Assembly (NCBI GenBank): GCA_011033025.1
Contig: WFMF01000038.1
Location: forward strand, 248,001 to 312,000
Length of the DNA: 64,000 nucleotides
Direction of reading: 5' to 3'
Source: Beroe forskalii
Taxonomy: Eukaryota > Ctenophora > Nuda > Beroida > Beroidae
Shown here: one piece after another, positions 50,053 to 62,178 of the stretch
Layout: every line of letters begins with the position of its first letter
Position numbering within the stretch: the first letter of the stretch is position 1
Translations under genes and position numbers: made by a program
The notes under the pieces: generated by a model
The model's database searches: none
What the model was told of the DNA's origin: nothing
The model's input: the letters and a program-made list of their open reading frames with translations, nothing else

Positions 50053-50230
50053 AAAAGACGAGCAAGCCACAAACTTCCAGTTCACGTATCAAATTTCTGC
50101 ATAGATTCCATCAAAAGAACACAAATTCGGCGTCTTTTTCGAGCCCTCATCGAGCCGTGCGGTCTGCAAACAATAACCAAGCCCAACCGGTGGGAAGACG
50201 TTTCAGTTAACACATGACACCTAGGACGTT

Positions 50231-50283
50231 CAGTTTGTTTGTTTGTTTGTTTGTTTGTTTGTTTTTTGTTTGTTTGTTTGTAA
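50231..50283. repeat. (GTTT)n microsatellite
   Basis: About 13 units of GTTT with one interruption. Confidence 0.95.
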
Positions 50284-50639
50284 ATAATACCTATGTTACA
50301 AACCTGGCTCAGGGGAGAGGACACCTCGTATCCAAAGAACAAGAAATATTGAAACATGCCAATCCATTATATTGATTCCTGAGCAGAGATTAGAGTCATT
50401 TCGGATAATTGCCAAGCCGCAAATCTTCAAGAAATTTCAAACAGCAATTTTCGATTTTTCGATTGAAATAAAATTGGAATTTTCAACGGCCACTGACCCC
50501 ACCCGAAATTCGAATTGATCTTTGGTGAAAATTTGAACTGGCAGAATCAAGCATGAATATAAATATCCGAGAATTTTTAATCTGTAAAACTAAAGTCCGG
50601 GATAATTATGTCGGAAAGGCATAGAAATTAGGGGGGGGG

Positions 50640-51720
50640 GCAACCCCCCAAAACCCCCCCAAAATTAAGCCCCCTATTGGGAATTTGTTATATCCACCAG
50701 GGGGTTAAATTAAACCCCCCAAAATTAAACCCCCTATCGAGAGCAAAAATTAAACCCCCAAAATTAAACCCCTATCGAGAGCAAAAATTAAAACCCCCAA
50801 AATTAAACCCCTATCGACAGCAAAATTATTCTAGTATGATTCAAAAAAGCACCAAAATGAAGAAACAAAAAGGTGCCATTTGAAAAAGTTGCAAAAATCA
50901 CGAATAAAAAAGTACCATTTGAAAAAGATGCTGAAAATCAGAAACAAAAATGGGTACCATTTCATAAAAGTTGCAAAAATTATAAACAAAAATGGTACCA
51001 AAACCGGAAACAATAAAAATGGAACCAATTCCAAAATTTGCTAAAACACGACCAAAAATGGTACCATTTTGAAATGGTGTAAAAAATCAGGAACAAAAAA
51101 TGGTACCATTTCGAAAGGTGCAAAAATCAGAAACAAAATGGTACCATTTGAAAAAGATGCTGAAAATCAGAAACAAAATGGTACCATTTCATAAAGTTCC
51201 AAAAATTATATACAAAATGGTACCAAAAACTGAAACAGAAATGGTACCATTTCTCAAAAATCGCCAAAAATCACGACCGAAAAATGGTACCATTTTGAAA
51301 TGGTGCAGGAAAATCACGACCAAAAATGGTACCAATTTGAAATGGTGCAAAAATCAGGAGCAAAAATGGTACCATTTCGAAAGGGTTCAAAAATCAGGAA
51401 ACAAAATGGTACCATTTGAAAGAGTGAAAATCAGAAACAAAAATGGTCCCTTTTATAAATTTTAAAATTATAAAAAAAAAGGAAAAAACCAGAAACAAAT
51501 GGTACCATTTCTAAAACCCCAAAAATCCCCAAAAAAATTAAATTTTTAAAATGGTAAAAATCGGGAACAAAAATGGTACCATTTGAGAAAAATTTTTTTC
51601 ACTAAGAATTAAGCCCCAAACCCCCTAAACCCCCCCAAAACCCCCCAAAATTAAACCCCTATTCTTTTTTATATCCAAAAAATGAGGGGGGTTTTAATTA
51701 GAATTAGAGATTATCGGGGG
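50640..51720. repeat. AAATGGTACCATTT (KpnI-palindrome) degenerate array
   Basis: Flanked by C-rich AAATTAAACCCCC repeats (50640-50820 and 51600-51720). The core (50860-51590) has some 15-18 units of roughly 45 bases: AAAATGGTACCATTTxxAAAxGxTGxxAAAAATCAxxAACAAAAATGG. The palindrome is conserved while spacer text drifts. The 121-codon frame at 51100-51465 is an artefact of the repeat. Confidence 0.9.
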
Positions 51721-51933
51721 ATTTAAGATGAAATTGTTTCATAATATAGCTCCATTATAGCACCTTCCACCCCTAGGGCTGAGTTTAAAACCCCGGCAAA
51801 ACCCCGCCCGAAATTCCCCCAAAATGATAAACCTATAACTCTAAGTGACAAAGCTGCAAATGTCTAGGTCTTAGATTTTTTTATAAATGAATTGAGTTGA
51901 CAAATCCTCTGCGGACATCCTATAACCTTTGGA

Positions 51934-52020
51934 AAGGATGTTACCCTTTTCCCACATTTGACGGTCGCTATAATTGCGCTCTCGCCATCCAGTCAGAAGA
52001 AATAGACGGGCAATTCGTCA
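51934..52020 (+). repeat. Conserved dispersed repeat, copy 2 (degenerate)
   Basis: Matches copy 1 in GGATGTTACCCT, CCACATTTG and CATCCAGTCAGAAGAAATAG, but the GCGCGG part is lost. Confidence 0.65.
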
Positions 52021-52220
52021 GTAGGAAATAACGCTAGACTGCAAAGACGATAATCACAGTCACATGACTGAAGATCATGATTTTTCCCTCCCCAAATCCC
52101 CAATCTACTTTTAATTGGAGCTTCCAGCCTCCCTCCCCGAATCCCCAATCTACTTTTAATTGGAGCTTCCAGCCTTAACATTTCCCGATCTAAACGTTAT
52201 ATATTCCCGCAGATCTGCTG

Positions 52221-52275
52221 GAAGTAGACAGATGACTAAATCATTTACTAAATGATTTAGTCATCTGTCTACTTC
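52221..52275. repeat. Perfect 27+1+27-base hairpin, second example
   Basis: The left arm begins GAAGTAGACAGATGACTAAA; the right arm is its exact reverse complement after one base (52248). The geometry is identical to 17928-17982 but the sequence is different. Confidence 0.95.
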
Positions 52276-53282
52276 TGGAGATGGGACTGGTACCTTCTCG
52301 CCCTTTGAGTGCACCAATATACATTGGATGAGTCGCATAGCATAGCTGTCAACCGAGAAACTCTGCAACACAATCATGTAAGGATAGGATGTCATAGTTT
52401 TAAAGGACAAGTATTTCAGTTTTTACCTGAGAGCTGATCAATCACAACTCATATGAATTAGCTACCTGCAATGATATACCTAACACTTGAAATTCAGATG
52501 ACACACTTGTTTGAATGACATATTAGGCATGTTGGCATCCAACACTCAGAACAGCAATGATTGACTGGCATACCAAATGAAATAATGAGACATTATTTAA
52601 TATTTTGACTTACTTTTTTGAGACTGCTTCTGGGTTATTTCTTGCAAGAAGAACATTTGAAACCATAAGTACTGACTTTCTGAGAAAGAGGAAAATTAGA
52701 TTCAAGATTAATGTAGAACCAAATGGTTGCTGGCAACTCATTACTTCATTAGTTCAGAATTGTTTGCTTTATCATATTATGAATGCAAATTTATGACAGG
52801 CAAACAGAGAGTCTGATGAATGATGAGAGTAAGGAGAATGCTGGCATCATACTTTTACTGAAACCTACTTTTACTGAAACCTCTGAAACAAAAACTAAAC
52901 CTTATGGGCATACAAGTAATATAACTTCTTGTAATCTCAGTTTAAATTGAGAAGTGAATCAGCTAAATACTTAACTATAACTTGTCAGTAACAAACAGGC
53001 ATTGTCCTAAATGAGCTGTAGCAGTGTAGCCAACCTGTATTTGTAGGGAATTTGCAGTGATGAACACAAATCCCAAAATTTACACCAGCAATCTTAACCC
53101 TTGCTTTCTTGGTCGATATTCAAAGCAGGAACCATTCAAAACCATCGAAAGCGACCCAAAACCACCAGACCTACCTGGAACAACCCAACCCTCCTGAAAC
53201 TACCAAACATACCGAAACCACCCAAAACCATCTGATCTCACCCAAATCTTGGATCGCTGAGTGAGCAGCATTTGCTCACTTG
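52276..53282. other. Unassigned stretch
   Basis: No domain-bearing frame. The region from about 53090 to 53230 is rich in CCAAAACCA/CCACCCAAA, the complement of the TGGTTTTGGGTGG repeats at 53575-53650, so 53090-53650 may be one inverted repeat. Confidence 0.4.
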
Positions 53283-53575
53283 GTCAGTGTTGGAGTTCCA
53301 GTTAGGGTTATGGTTAACGTTATGGTTATGGTTAAGGTAATGGTTAGAGTTATGGTTGGGGATATGGTTATTGTTATGGTAAGGGTTATTGTTTAAGGGT
53401 TTATGCTTATGGTAAGGGTTGGGTTAGAGTTATGGTTAGGGTAAGAGTTAGGGTTGGGGTTGTGGTTAGGGTTATGGTTAGGGTTGTGGTTATGGCTATT
53501 GTTAGAGTTATGGTAAGGATTATGGCAAGGGTTATGGTTAGGGTAAAGATAATGTTTAAGAGGTTTTCTCCAGGA
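53283..53575. repeat. Degenerate GGTTAGGGTTAT telomere-like array
   Basis: About 45 hexamers of the form (A/G)GGTTA or TGGTTA (GTTATG, GTTAGG, GGTAAG). It is a decayed TTAGGG-related tract in one orientation. Confidence 0.85.
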
Positions 53576-54223
53576 TGGGTTTGGATTGGTTTTGGGTGGT
53601 TTTAGATGGTTTTGGGTGGGTTCAGTGGGTTTGGTGATTTCTGGTTGGTTCAGGTGGTTTCCCTGCTGCACACAGTGCCATTGCTTATGTAATGGAATTG
53701 TGAACCTGGACAATCCCATTTAATCAGCAATGGTACTATGTGCAGCAGGGAGAAGGGCTGGCACCTTCACCCCAGATACCAGCATTGTCCTCCCAGACGG
53801 CTTTCTGTTTTTCTGGCCTTCAGTCCCACCATCAACTCCTAGGACTGCCTTGGATCCAGCCAGTCCTTTAAACCTTTGTCCTGCCTCACTGCCCTCATAC
53901 CAGATGGGACTTGCTGAACAACCTTAGGCACCAAGTAACCATCCCACTTCTTGAGTGTTTTTTCTGATTTTGAGTGCTAATTTTCAGTATGTGTTGACGT
54001 GACAGTGGCAATAAGGCCATGATAGGGGGCCAAAACATGACTGTACATGTACATCTTTTTTTATATAAAACTTTTCAAACTACCTATATTGTACAGCTAT
54101 GAATTGAAAAAAATGTCAATAAAGTTTGATGGGATATCAAACAGGTAAATGTGAAGCAGGCTTCACATGCAATAACTTGGCCCCTAACAAAATTACAAAA
54201 ATAATAGTGATATGTGAATCTTC

Positions 54224-55114
54224 TCAAATCTTGCCAGATGCATCTGGCATATTTTCTCTACAGAAACTGACAATCTTATAGTTCCTGATAACATGAACTT
54301 TGTCCAGTTCCTTTTTTCTCTTCAGCTTTAGTTCCTCAACAAGCTTCTTGGAAGCTCTTTGTTCTTCCAAAGACCGATCAGGGCTGATGTAGACCGATCT
54401 GTACCAATCCTTAGCGCAAAGCTTTCATGTATTTTTCAGGATCTGCTGCACGTGGATAGAGCTATTCAGCGAAAACCTGACAGGTCTGACCAAATCTTCC
54501 TATTCATCCCAACTCTTGCACAGTTCTCAATAACAAGCTTTTCATCAATCTCTGCCAGAAGTTCTTTAATAACTTTTCCCTTAAGTTGCTCCTCTTCTTT
54601 CTCCTTATTTCTCCTTATTTTCGCTAGAGATTGTTGCTTTCGGTATGGCTGCCTGAAGCTTTTTAGGCTCAAGCGCTGCTATGCAACTCTTCCATACTAC
54701 TGTAGGGTAAGACTTCATCTCTGTAGCTGCAGTAGTCTTCACTTCCAAGAGCTGTTCCTCCTGCTTCTGGATTAGTTGGTTCTGGAGGTCAATGATTTTG
54801 TTCTGGGCTGTTATCTTCTTATTGTTCAATGCCTCAATGTTATCATCAGCTTTCACCAGCCATGGGAGGCGGAAATCATCCAATATGCTGGCAACTGTTT
54901 CAAGCCATAATCCGAGCTTTTCCTTTGTATTGGTTCTCTTACTCTGAAAGTAATGCTGAGTAAGGTATGCATGATTCTGTGAATTGCTGCATATATCCTT
55001 GCTGATATCACCAAAAACACTGTTCTTTTCCAGCTGCTTGACATACAACCTCTGAAACTCCTTGTCTTCAAGCTCCTCCAAACCCTCTAGATGAATGCTA
55101 TTCTGAAGTACCAT
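54224..55114 (-). pseudogene. ORF1-like retroelement protein, frameshifted
   Basis: From 55114 the minus strand is open for 169 codons: a helical N-terminus and KKITAQNKIIDLQNQLIQKQ coiled coil. Near 54605 the reading shifts frame through a short GAGAAATAAG duplication into KEKEEEQLKGKVIKELLAEI. After a further shift it ends ISPDRSLEEQRASKKL...EELKLKRKKELDKV...CRENMPDASGKI and stop at 54224. The ISPD plus basic helix pattern near the C-terminus resembles the ORF1 (RNA-binding chaperone) of some animal LINEs. It lies on the strand opposite to the LINE reverse transcriptase that follows, so it belongs to a different copy. Broken and presumably inactive. Confidence 0.5.
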
Positions 55115-55555
55115 GATGTGTTCATAGTACTGAACAAATTAATGGAGCAGGCAGGCCCAAGTTATCTCAATGCACAACAATTGATAAGAGAGCTCAATAA
55201 TTGCAACAAAAGCTACATTCAATGAAGCTTTCGATCTCTAGTGCATGGTCTTACCTATGGCTATATGATTGTTACTATAATAATTTTATTCATTTATTTC
55301 GGCACATGACATCCAAAGCACACAGAAAAATTTTGTGAACTGTTATGTTAGACAAACTAAGTGAACCTCAATTTTACTATTTAAACATCTGAAAGATAAT
55401 GTCAGCATTATGAAAAGTGTATTTGTATGAAAATTGAATTTTATACTCATCTCGAAACTGACAATTGAATAGTGGTGCAAAGTGTATGGGTTTGATTTCA
55501 TATTTGAGAATTTTTGTGTTTCACAGAAACATGATCAATCACTTCAATTTCAAAC
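55115..55555. other. Unassigned AT-rich stretch
   Basis: Upstream of the ORF1-like gene on its strand; no promoter or repeat can be named. Confidence 0.35.
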
Positions 55556-56165
55556 TTGCCAGGCGTTGCCTGGCCCCCTCGCGCGCGCCCCGACCCGCAG
55601 AGTCGGCCCCTTATTTTGAAAAAAATATAGGGCAGACAACGTCTGGCAATGAAGCGCTAGGTGCGCTTTTGCTAAACACGCATATCCCTGTGTGGGTTGC
55701 GCGCGGCGCGCTTCCCCAGCACAGTGTGTGTCCCGTAGGGAAACGCGCGGCGCGTACACACACCTATGCGATGCGGGTGCGCTTAACTATATTTTTGAAT
55801 TTTTCTGACTGACGTCATTATCACAGATAATGAAGTTATATGGGACACTAGCCTCAACATAACATGACTCTAACCAGTGCAGCGACCTTGCTCTAACCAG
55901 ATCCCTAGTTTTACGCGCGCGCGCCGCGCCTTGCTCTTGCTCTAACCAGATCCCTAGTTTTACGCGCCTTGCTCGCGACACCCCTGGTTAGGGGAAGCAG
56001 CGACCCAGCATGCACCCAATCCTGCGCGCGTACGCGCCATCGTTTAAATTTTTCAGCTCCTCAGTTAATATTCACCCGAATGCCGCGCGCTTCCTAAGCC
56101 CGCATAGGCGTGCGTACGTTCGCGGCGCTTTCCTGAGAAACCGGAAGCGAAGCGCAGCGCAGAAA
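55556..56165. other. CpG-rich block in an AT-rich setting
   Basis: Dense CGCGCG/GGCGCG runs, in sharp contrast with both flanks. A segment, GCTCTAACCAGATCCCTAGT plus TTTTACGCGC, is duplicated at about 55886 and 55941. It may be the promoter or 5' end of a retroelement (between a minus-strand ORF1-like gene and a plus-strand LINE) or a CpG island. The open frames through it have no domains. Confidence 0.5.
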
Positions 56166-58556
56166 GAGCCCCTTCCTACAATATATGCTCCACAGCTAGC
56201 AGATTTGCTGCCTGTAAATCACTTAATCTATAGTAGTGAAAGTTGGCACTGTGTAATAAATTATATTGATGATGCTTTGTGAAATTGTGATACACTATTG
56301 GTGATGCACCTCTAGTGCTTTTTCAGAATATATTTATATTATTTCATTCTCTTCGGAGATTTTTTCAAAAAAATAAATAGGTAGGTACTGCAATAATACA
56401 TAATATCTAGATCAATTTTGATTTTCTCTTTAAAAGTTTAAATTATGTAAAATGCCTTATTTTGGCACAAGTTTATAATAAAGCTCATTACCTAGAGCCA
56501 AGGTCAATCAATAATCATGACTATTCAGATATTATTATTGCAATATTGTAGGTACTGGCTGTGTGCAGCCTTATATAAGATCATATCGACATATCATAAG
56601 AAATAATTCTAAAAAGCAGTCCAGAAGCAGTTATGGGGTAAGATTTCACCTGATAAGATATTAGAGTATAGTGTTACCAATATTGACTGGAAATACAGTG
56701 GTGATAATCTTGATGTTGAAGGTATGTTGGAGGAGCTTAATGCCAAATTGCAGCAGATCTCTGATATTGTTCCAACTGATCCTTTTTTATGAAAATAATG
56801 TCCCACTGAAATCACCTTGGTCAAGTTCTGCTTTGAAACGCAAACTGAAACTTAAGAATAAGGCCTGGACACAATTTGACTGCAACCCATCTTCTGAAAG
56901 TTTTAGCTATGCAATGTCCCGACAGCAAGTTTATGAAGATGAAAATTTCAGATTGAAGTTGAACTATGAAAGAAAAATAGCATGCAATGTCAAAGATAAT
57001 TCCAAAGCTTTCTACCACTACCTACGAAACAAACGTTTACTCAAGTCTGGTGTTCCCAACTTGGAATGTGAAGATGGTTCTCTGACAGACAATGCTACTG
57101 AAGCAGCTGAAGAACTGGCTAAAGCATTTAGTTCTGTTTTCACACAGGAACCAGATGGACCATTACCAGAGTTTACCAATGATCATGGAAGCAATTATAA
57201 TGATGTTCCTGTAGAGTTTGAACTAACTGATATTAATATTTCTGCTGATGAAGTTGCTACTGAGCTAAGCAAGTTAAATGTTTATAAAAGTATGGGCCCA
57301 GATAGAGTTCATCCTAAGCTTTTGAATGCATTATCTGGAGATTGTAGCTTTATTGATGCAGTTTGTAAACTTTTTCAAAAATGTGTTGATTCAGGATCGT
57401 TACCTAGTGTGTGGAGGTCTGCAACTGTTGTGGCACTTTTTAAATCAGGGTCAAAGTCTCAGCCATCTAATTATAGGCCTGTATCATTAACTTGCATCAT
57501 TTGTAAAGTATTTGGCTATATACTGGGTGAACTGCAGTTCATATGAAGTCGCCGCGCACTTCATATGAATTCATATGAATTCATATGAGTTCATATGAAT
57601 GCGTTTACCAGTTCAATAAATTTTTATATGAATGAACTTCAAATGAACTTCATATGAATTCATATGAACTTCATATGAACTCCACCAAGTTCATATGAAC
57701 TTCATATGAATTCATATGAATTCATTAAACACGGATGAACTAGTTCACCAAAATTTAGTGAACTGAGATGCATATGAATTCATATGAACTCATATGCATT
57801 CCAGTTCGCCTTGAATTCATATGAACTAGGAAGTTCATCTCGCGGACTCCAGTTCAACGTAGTTCAACGCAGTTCAACGGAGTTCAACGCAGTTCAACGG
57901 AGTTCAACGGAGTTCAACGAATTCATCTCGAAGTTCATCTAGAAGGTCAAAATGATAACTTAACAGATATTTCGGGCATGGATCAAAACATGGAACAGCG
58001 ACGCCACGAGGGCGGCACCGCAGTGCCGCGGTGACGCCAGGGCGGTGCCGTGGTGAGGCCACGAGGACGCCACTACTGGGCAACGATGAAGCCACGAGGG
58101 CGCCACGGTGACATCATGGCAGTCAGCAGTGCCACTGTGAAGCCATGGCGTCTTCATGGCTTCGTCGTGGCGCCGCAGTGGCGTCCTCGTGGCTTACACC
58201 ATAGCACTGCCCTGGCGTCAACGTGGCGCTACCAATACCATGGGGCCCTTGTGGCGTTGCTACTCTGATCTATGCCCGATAAGTCTCTAATTCCGGTTGA
58301 CTGCTGAGTGACGTCACCTATTGAAAGGCTTTTTTCAATTTTAAAGAGGCCGTTAAACTTCACCAAATTAGCTGCATCTTGATCCATTTCACTAAAAGGG
58401 CTTCCAAAATCAAATATTGGCCATTAAATTTAAACCCCTCTTTAAATAGTTAAATCAGACTCAAGTCTTGAGCTCTTCCATAAACGGTGTACAGTCACGT
58501 GACAACTAAAAAATTTCACTTTTTACGTCATGAATTAACTCGAGTCACTCGACCAG

Positions 58557-59215
58557 TTTCTCGACGACTCAAATCGACTCGATGACTCAACTCGACGACT
58601 CGTTTTGACGACTCTCTGACTTGTCTCGACGACTCGTCTCAACGACTCGTCTCAACGACTCGTCTCGACGACTCAACTCGACGACTCGACGACTCGACGA
58701 CTCGACGACTCGACGACTCGACGACTCGACGATTCCGACAACTACCGACGACTTCGACTTCGACTGGCGACTCGGCTTCGACTTCGACGACTCGACGACT
58801 CGACGACTCGACGACTCGGCTTCGACTCGACGCGACTCGACTGGACGGCGACTCGACTCGACGACTCGACTGACTCGACTCGACGACTCGACTTCGACGA
58901 CTCGACTCGACACTTCGACGACTCGACTCGACGACTCGACTCGACGACTCGAATCGACGACTCGACTCGCTTAATCGGCTCGGCGACTTCGACTCGGCGA
59001 CTCAACTTCGGCGACTCGGCTCGACTCGGCGACTCGACGGCTTCGACTCGACGACTCGACTCGACTCGACGACTCGACTACGACTCGACGACTCGACTCG
59101 ACGACTCGACGACTCGACGACTCGACTCGACGACTTCGACGACTCGGCGACTCGACGACTCGACGACTCAGCTCGACTCGACGACTCAACTCGACGACTT
59201 CGACTTCGACTTTCG
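58557..59215. repeat. (CGACTCGA)n satellite, left arm
   Basis: Irregular concatenation of CGACT, CGACGACT and TTCGACT units. It is the reverse complement in kind of 59385-60165. Every frame is open because of the five-base and eight-base units. Confidence 0.95.
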
Positions 59216-59261
59216 AACACTCGTACTCGGCTTCGACTCTGGATCTAAATTAATCGACTTT

Positions 59262-59383
59262 TCGTAGGATGTTACCCTACCCGAGCGCGCGGCGCAACGT
59301 TCCACATTTGGACGTCACTTTGCAACATCGCCCGGATTGATAGCCATCCAGTCAGAAGAAATAGACGGGGCAACGTCCGTCGA
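59262..59383 (+). repeat. Conserved dispersed repeat, copy 3
   Basis: Very close to copy 1 (49943-50052), with a GGATTGATAG insertion. It sits between the two CGACT satellites, near the centre of symmetry of the 3.37-kb element. Confidence 0.8.
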
Positions 59384-59384
59384 G

Positions 59385-60165
59385 TCGACTTTATTCTTTG
59401 AGTCTTCGATTTTATTCGTCGAGTCATCGAGTCGTCGAGTCGTCGAGTCGAGTCGAGTCGAGTCATCAGGTCGTCGAGTCGTCAAGTCGAGTCGTCGAGT
59501 CGAGTCGAGTCGTCGAGTCGTCGAGTCGAGTCGTCGAGTCGAAGCCGAGTCGAAGTCGAGTCGTAGAGTCGTCGAGTCGAGTCGTCGAGCCGCCGAGTCG
59601 AGTCGAGTCGAGTTGTCGGTCGAGTCGCCGAGTCGAGTCGTCGAGTCGAAGCCGTCGAGTCGAGTCGAGTCATCGAGTCGAGTCATCGAGTCGTCGAGTC
59701 GAGTCTTCGAGTCGAGTCGTCGAGTTGAGTCGTCTAGTCGAGTCGTCAAGTCGAGTCGAGTCGTCGAGTCGAGTCGTCGAGTCGATTCGAGTCGTCGAGT
59801 AGTCAAGTCGTCGAGTCGAGTCGAGTCGAGTCGTCGAGTCGAGTCGTCGAGTCGAGTCGTCGAGTCGAGTCGAGTCGTCGAGTTGTCGAGTCGTCGAGTC
59901 GAGTCGAGTCGAGTCGTCGAGTTGAGTCGTCGAGTCGAGTCGAGTTGTCGAGTCAAGTCGTCGAGTTGAGTCGTCGAGTTGAGTCGTCGAGTCGTCGAGT
60001 CGAGTCGAGTTGTCGAGTCAAGTCGTCGAGTCGAGTTGTCGAGTCAAGTCGTCGAGTCGAGTCGAGTCGTCGAGTCCAGTCGTCGAGTCGAGTCGTCAAG
60101 TCGAGTCGAGTCGAGTCGAGTCGAGTCGAGTCGAGTCGAGTCAAGTCATAAAGTCCAGTTGTTGA
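59385..60165. repeat. (GTCGAGTC)n satellite, right arm
   Basis: The complement of the left satellite (58557-59215), so the two could fold together into a very large imperfect hairpin. Confidence 0.95.
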
Positions 60166-62178
60166 GTCAAGTCATTGACCACCTGGCACCTCAGCTGTCA
60201 GATAACATTTCTATTTACATTATTATTTTCTCATTCCTAATGAGCTAATGGAATTGGAAATTTGGAAGGACGTGTTGCGTAAAATAAGTGCTCGCAGTGG
60301 AGGGTATGGTAACACTAACAGTAAGACCTAAGACCTAAACGACAGTATGTTACTGTACTATTTTACAGCAACATACAGTCGTTTAGGTCTATTCTGTTGC
60401 AAAGCTAAGTTTTTCCACAATAACATATGTTGTTCGCATTGAGTGACATGAACTCAGGTGAACTCAAATGAACTCAGATGAACTCCAGTTCAACGCAGTT
60501 CAACGCAGTTCAACGTAGTTCAACGCAGTTCAACGCAGTTCAACGCAGTTCAACGGAGTTCATCTCAAAGTTCATCCCGTAGTTCACTTAAATGAACTAG
60601 TTTATTCATGTGAATTCATATGCATCTCAGTTCACTAAATTTTGGTGAACTAGTTCATCCGTGTTTAATGAATTCATATGAATTCATATGAAGTTCATAT
60701 GAACTTGGTGGAGTTCATATGAAGTTCATATGAATTCATGTGAAGTTCATATGAAGTTCATTCATATAAAAATTTATTGAACTGGTAAACGCATTCATAT
60801 GAACTCATATGAATTCATATGAATTCATATGAAGTGCGCGGCGACTTCATATGAACTGCAGTTCACCCAGTATATAGCCAAGTATTTGAACAGATAATAC
60901 GTAAACAAATAGTTAACTTTTTAGAGAGTAGAATCACAGGTCACCAGCATGGGTTTGTGCAAAACAAGTCTTGTCTAACAAATCTTTTGGAAACATTTGA
61001 TACTATATTGCAGTTATTAGAAGAAGGTGAAGCAGTTGATGTTTTATACTTTGATTTCCAAAAAGGCCTTTGATAAAGTACCACATTATAGGCTATTGAG
61101 TAAATTAGAAAATCTTGGTATTAAAGGCAAGCTGTTAGAGCTTTTAAGGAGTTTTCAATGATAGAAGTATGAGAGTATTTGTCAATGGAAAGTATTCAAC
61201 AATCAAAAAAGTTTTATCTGGGGTACCACAAGGGTCAGTATTGGGGCCATTATTGTTTATATTATTTATAAATGATTTGCCTGATAACATTATTAATGCA
61301 GTTAAATTATTTGCTGATGACTTGAAATTGATTGCAAAAGCAAACAGTGCTAGGACAATTAATGAAGACTTGTGTCAATTAGAAAGGTGGGAAAAGTTGT
61401 GGTTATTAAGTTTTAATGAAACCAAATGTAAGGTTATGCACCTGAATTACAATAACAATCCAAAGAATGATTATAAATTAAATGGCAATAGTATAGAAGT
61501 ATCTGATCAGGAAAAAGATTTGGGGATTCTCATCTCAGATTCCCTCCTTTGGAATGATCAGATCAATAAATGTATATGTAAAGCTAATCAAATGATGAAT
61601 TGGATTATTAGAATTACACTCTAAGGGAGAAAAGGGTCATGCTTAAAATTTATAAAACTTTAATAAGACCACACTTGGAATATGGAGTGCAGTTGTGGTG
61701 CCCATCTCCTGAGCATGGGAACTGGTCTCTGATTCTAGGTATTGAAGGTGTCCAGAGACGCTTCACACGTCTTATTGATGGGATGGGCCACCTCCTTACT
61801 CAGAGAGACTTGGGCATCTGCAGTTGACAACTCTTGCTGAGCGACGATTCAGGGGTGATCTTATTGAAACTTTCAAGGCGTATAGAGATATGAATGGACT
61901 CAGGCATATATTTAAGTTTAGTAATCATAGAAGTAATATTGTCTCTTGTTTAAAGACGAGTAATAGTATTCCTAATAATGTCAAAAAGTTGCACAGAAGA
62001 TTCTTTACAGAAAGAATACGGGAAATATGGAATAAGCTGCCTTCTTATGTTCGTGAATCTGATTCAGTAATTAATTTTAAATGTAATCTAGAAAATTTTA
62101 AATCTATGTGCTTAAGAGAAGGGATCAGTTCTGGAGCATTTTATTGGGATGTTTCGCATGAAGTCTTGTCAAAAAATT

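Larger units (their letters stand above)
57514..60879. mobile_element. 3.37-kb element with ~400-bp inverted termini and 8-bp duplication
   Basis: The left end GGCTATATACTGGGTGAACT is repeated in reverse at 60860-60879, and pairing continues for about 370-400 bases through TTCATATGAA-rich sequence and GTTCAACGCA tandem units. AAGTATTT flanks it on both sides (57506-57513 and 60880-60887), and removing it plus one duplication restores a continuous LINE reading frame at that point. There is no transposase: the inside is GCCACGAGGGCG-type repeats (57980-58260), about 290 bases of plain sequence, and two opposed CGACT satellites around a copy of the dispersed repeat. Eight-base duplication fits hAT-like mobilisation (inference). 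Confidence 0.9.
56620..62178 (+). pseudogene. LINE (non-LTR) reverse transcriptase, interrupted and frameshifted
   Basis: The left part 56620-57513 carries the linker and RT start: SPWSSSALKRKLKLKNKAW, SMGPDRVHPKLL, SNYRPVSLTCI. The right part from 60888 resumes in the middle of the RT domain: GEAVDVLYFDFQKAFDK with a frameshift, SGVPQGSVLGPLLFILFIND, catalytic FADD (61310-61321), then LERWEKLWLLSFNETKCKVM, TLIRPHLEYGVQLW, and a C-terminal RIREIWNKLPSYVRESDSV. Further frameshifts occur near 61067, 61150, 61620 and 61825. The endonuclease domain is absent. The RT type is close to CR1/Jockey-like elements by motif style (inference). A 3.37-kb element at 57514-60879 splits the RT domain. Not functional. 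Confidence 0.9.

Noticed and set aside
50082-50357. Upstream exon of the PAN-like gene near 50296-50350
   Set aside because: The donor-like site gives a phase and frame that do not join the exon at 49571, and part of the frame is the (GTTT)n microsatellite.
58587-60248. Many Arg/Ser/Asp-rich open frames up to 213 codons
   Set aside because: The CGACT-type satellite has almost no stop codons in any frame; composition is purely repeat-driven.
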